A DNA stretch of 6,937 nt from Candidatus Ryanbacteria bacterium RIFCSPLOWO2_12_FULL_47_9c (GTDB taxonomy: Bacteria; Patescibacteriota; Minisyncoccia; Ryanbacterales; GWA2-47-10b), in assembly GCA_001821795.1 (NCBI GenBank), contig MHOB01000038.1, positions 6,141-13,077 of the forward strand. Reading direction: 5' to 3'. The position numbers and the translations under genes are program-made. Shown piece after piece: positions 5,178-6,937 of this stretch (the first letter of the stretch is position 1; each line of letters begins with the position of its first letter). Under the pieces are notes generated by a model. That model searched no databases, was not told the DNA's origin, and worked only from the letters and a program-made list of their open reading frames with translations.

Positions 5178-5612
5178 TTACTTGGGAAGTTCGCAACCAG
5201 TTTTTTCTGCAAGATGCGAGAGCGCTATCTCTCCCGATTCGCGCGAGCCATCCGCAAAAATCCACGTAGGATACCCCTTAATTTCTTTATCTTTACAAAT
5301 CGACAATTGCCCTCTACCATCTGGCGTCGAACACTCAACGTAATCCAATAGTTTTGCCGAAGTATCAAACATTTTCTTTTGGTTCTGGCAGTGTGGACAC
5401 CAATAAGCTCCGTAGAAAATTGCGCCTTTATCGTTTAGACACTGGGCAAAGGCGTCAAGTTTGCCCGGCTCGCGCGGTGCTGATGCAAAAAAGGAAAAAA
5501 CTGCGGCACCGAACCCACCCGGCTCACGCGACGCCGACACAAAAAAGAAAAAGACCGCGCCGCCGATAATGAGCGCCAACGCCGCAACGGATATAAAAAC
5601 CTTCAAACCCAT
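5178..5612 (-). CDS. Membrane-anchored thioredoxin-fold protein (CPHC), DsbA-like
   Basis: A 144-residue protein with an N-terminal anchor (about 5-25) and an external thioredoxin-type domain (about 52-142). The redox site is C72-P-H-C75 in FYGAYWCPHCQNQ, and GYPTW carries the expected cis-proline (Pro115). Further cysteines are at 58, 94, 106 and 140. FYGAYWCPHC, YVECSTPDG, IKGYPTW and DGSRESGE closely resemble the thioredoxin domain fused to VKOR in cyanobacteria, but here it is a separate protein next to DsbB. It would oxidise exported proteins and be recharged by DsbB. Residues 15-50 contain an 18-residue tandem duplication, VFFFFVSASREPG then VFSFFASAPREPG, lengthening the anchor or linker. 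No Shine-Dalgarno is seen; a weak TTGCTA-N15-TAGTAT (5622-5648) lies just upstream of the ATG. Whether it oxidises or isomerises is not decided by sequence. Confidence 0.9.
   Translation of the reverse strand: MGLKVFISVAALALIIGGAVFFFFVSASREPGGFGAAVFSFFASAPREPGKLDAFAQCLNDKGAIFYGAYWCPHCQNQKKMFDTSAKLLDYVECSTPDGRGQLSICKDKEIKGYPTWIFADGSRESGEIALSHLAEKTGCELPK
5464..5571 (-). repeat. Diverged 54-bp tandem duplication inside the thioredoxin-fold gene
   Basis: Two adjacent 54-bp units (5464-5517 and 5518-5571) each begin CCCGGCTC on the + strand and agree at about three quarters of positions, most differences being transitions. The length is 18 codons, so frame is kept. The encoded segments agree at about 12 of 18 residues and both end in REPG. 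Confidence 0.8.
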
Positions 5613-5657
5613 ACAGCCGCCATACTACCACACAAACTTGGTTAGCAAAAGCCCCCG

Positions 5658-6710
5658 TCAGCGCTCAAGCTTAAACTGCCTTCGCCCAAGTAGCTGGCCG
5701 CGTTCCGTTTCAACACTGACCCGCCAGAAACCGGGGGCTACATTTGTTTTGAAGGAATACCCACGGTATCCTCCGTCACGGCCGCCGACGATCGCAAATT
5801 GTACGCGCGAGGACACTATCCACATGCCGCGGCTTTCATCAAAAAATTCCCACTGGTGCACAATGCGCGTTTTGAGCTCCGTTGGTGCAAAGACAGCACT
5901 ATAAAAATATGCCGGTGCCCCCTGTGAAATGTGCAGAACGGGTCGCTTTAAAAACGCGTACCACGCTCTCGGTTCACCTTTGAGAATATAGTTGCCATCC
6001 TGTGTTCTTGTAACTGAGTAATATACTCCCGCTTCTTTAAGCGCAAGCGGAATCGGCGGAATGATATTTAAAAAATAAAGAACATTCATGGCAACAAAGA
6101 TCGCAGCAATGATCTTGGTAAGCACTTTTCGCTCTTCGCGCATGCGGAGCGGGGCAATAAACGCGAGCAAGAAAATAAAAACCGACATCAACGCAATACT
6201 CGCCGCGCCCGAAAGCAAAAATATTCCCGCTCCCATTCTCTTCGTCAATACCGGGACAATAAAAACAAGGTACGAGAAAAGGGCGATGTAAAAGATCCCG
6301 AACTGAAATGCGAGCCGCTCATAGCGTTTTTTGAAAAATTCGTTCCCAACGAGAAGCGCGGAAAGAAAAAGTAGAAAAAACCAACTCGAAGCAAGCGCGG
6401 CGCTGTGCGAATAAAAAACAAAGAAGCTGCTGAAAAGTCCACCGAAAGCAAACTGCATCGGAAGGGGCGCAAACGGCTGAACGCGTGATATCAGAGCCCC
6501 TTTCTTGGGCAAATGCACGACAATAATACTCGAGACGGCAACGATGATATAGGCAACGATGACAATATGGTCTATCCAGAGGTCAATGCGCGTGAGCGTG
6601 AGATTGTCTATGACAAATCCAACAACAAGCGCTACCGACGAAATATGCCGCTCGTAGCGTTCAAGCCGGTGAAAAACCCCTTTGAAAAAAGCGATGGAGT
6701 GCATGCTCAT
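5658..6710 (-). CDS. Polytopic membrane protein with C-terminal DUF2914 domain
   Basis: A 350-residue protein. Roughly the first 216 residues hold about seven hydrophobic segments (near 24-40, 46-66, 85-101, 107-122, 135-153, 160-186, 198-215). Residues 228-350 are soluble and beta-rich. DUF2914 occupies about 268-348, with the hallmark sequence FAPTELKTRIVHQWEFFDE, then VGGRDGGYRGYSFK and PGFWRVSVETERGQLLGRRQFKLE. The pattern recalls an immunoglobulin-like or carbohydrate-binding fold, but no activity is known to me. It contains no cysteine, so it is not itself a Dsb client. It lies 45 bp upstream of the thioredoxin-fold gene with no terminator seen between them, so it may head the operon. 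The second ATG, two codons in, is equally possible as a start; neither has a Shine-Dalgarno. Confidence 0.88.
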   Translation of the reverse strand: MSMHSIAFFKGVFHRLERYERHISSVALVVGFVIDNLTLTRIDLWIDHIVIVAYIIVAVSSIIVVHLPKKGALISRVQPFAPLPMQFAFGGLFSSFFVFYSHSAALASSWFFLLFLSALLVGNEFFKKRYERLAFQFGIFYIALFSYLVFIVPVLTKRMGAGIFLLSGAASIALMSVFIFLLAFIAPLRMREERKVLTKIIAAIFVAMNVLYFLNIIPPIPLALKEAGVYYSVTRTQDGNYILKGEPRAWYAFLKRPVLHISQGAPAYFYSAVFAPTELKTRIVHQWEFFDESRGMWIVSSRVQFAIVGGRDGGYRGYSFKTNVAPGFWRVSVETERGQLLGRRQFKLER

Positions 6711-6747
6711 TATTTAAGAAAATCCGAAACAGCCGAGTACGTTTCAG

Positions 6748-6787
6748 AAACAAAAGGTATCGTTTATATAAACAATGCCTTTTGTTT
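6748..6787 (-). terminator. 40-bp near-palindrome, probable bidirectional terminator
   Basis: AAACAAAAGGTATCGTTTAT (6748-6767) pairs with ATAAACAATGCCTTTTGTTT (6768-6787) at 18 of 20 positions, centred on a perfect GTTTATATAAAC. A-rich on the 5' side and T-rich on the 3' side on both strands fits an intrinsic terminator for the gene ending at 6824. The weak, AT-rich apex and unusual length leave room for a protein-binding palindrome upstream of the DUF2914 gene. Confidence 0.55.
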
Positions 6788-6789
6788 TG

Positions 6790-6814
6790 GGGCGACACTT
6801 AGAGGTGGTCGCCC
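6790..6814. other. GC-rich hairpin next to the near-palindrome
   Basis: GGGCGAC (6790-6796) and GTCGCCC (6808-6814) form a perfect 7-bp stem, extended by two pairs past a bulge. It stands two bases from the 40-bp palindrome and 9 bp after the stop of the edge gene. No T-tract follows on either strand, so it is not a terminator alone. It may protect the 3' end of the upstream message or act with the second hairpin. Confidence 0.5.
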
Positions 6815-6823
6815 GTAAACCTT

Positions 6824-6937
6824 CTAGAACTTCCCGAACGAGAGGTGCAGGTCAGCTTCACGAACCCCGCGAGCGATAGTAAGCTTTGCCACTTGCCTAT
6901 CACTCGCATAGACATACACTTCTTGATGAGAGGTGTT
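6824..6937 (-). CDS. C-terminal end of an unidentified protein (cut by window edge)
   Basis: The frame is open from the right edge for 37 codons to TAG at 6824-6826, ending VYVYASDRQVAKLTIARGVREADLHLSFGKF. Alternating hydrophobic residues suggest a beta-rich C-terminus. Two hairpins directly downstream support a real gene end here. The family cannot be recognised from so short a piece, and no start is visible inside the window. Confidence 0.5.
   Translation of the reverse strand, partial: NTSHQEVYVYASDRQVAKLTIARGVREADLHLSFGKF

Noticed and set aside
5613..5657. Terminator between the DUF2914 and thioredoxin-fold genes
   Set aside because: GACGGGGGCTTTT looks like half a terminator, but no matching upstream arm longer than 3 bp was found.
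6824..6937. Outer-membrane beta-barrel signature from the C-terminal Phe of the edge gene
   Set aside because: The alternate-residue hydrophobic pattern is out of phase with the terminal Phe, and the inferred lineage lacks a classical outer membrane.

Overview
The window looks like a chromosomal segment of a Candidate Phyla Radiation (Patescibacteria) bacterium, most likely a Parcubacteria/Kaiserbacteria-type lineage. The grounds are the gene set: an ECF sigma factor coupled to a DUF5667 protein, a secreted DUF5666 protein, a DUF2914 membrane protein, and a 64-residue membrane protein starting MDEETRKRF, all families I associate with that group. Genes are short and tightly packed, and TGA is used as a stop (sigma, DUF5667, NUDIX and 55-residue genes), so the ordinary bacterial code applies. 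The lineage call comes from recognising families, not from a phylogenetic marker.

Layout. At the left edge the 3' part of an endonuclease III gene (nth) runs on the + strand. Everything else is on the - strand, so it reads from right to left. From the right edge: the last 37 codons of an unidentified gene; two hairpins, one terminator-like; a seven-helix DUF2914 membrane protein; a membrane-anchored thioredoxin-fold protein with a CPHC site; DsbB; a 64-residue membrane protein; a NUDIX hydrolase; a previously hidden 55-residue membrane protein with its own promoter; an exported, cysteine-rich RlpA-like protein with a near-consensus sigma-70 promoter; a secreted DUF5666 protein; then the ECF sigma gene overlapping the gene of its probable membrane anti-sigma partner (DUF5667).

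Most of these genes act in or outside the membrane. The thioredoxin-fold protein and DsbB form a plausible disulfide-forming pair (1 bp between the genes), and the RlpA-like protein carries eight cysteines after its signal peptide, making it a candidate client. The sigma/DUF5667 pair is a plausible envelope-sensing switch. A shared motif, TGTAAG-N16-(C/A)GTC, sits upstream of both the sigma gene and the DUF5666 gene, in each case about 10 bp past a terminator hairpin. It suggests, without proving, that the sigma factor controls itself and the DUF5666 gene.

The strongest unexplained structure is a perfect 17-bp inverted repeat (3700-3742). One arm is the last codons of the 55-residue gene, the loop holds its stop codon, and the other arm supplies the first four bases of the rlpA -35 box. 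I see no CRISPR array, tRNA, rRNA, insertion sequence or phage gene, and no obvious new defence system. No stretch longer than about 300 bases is without a gene.
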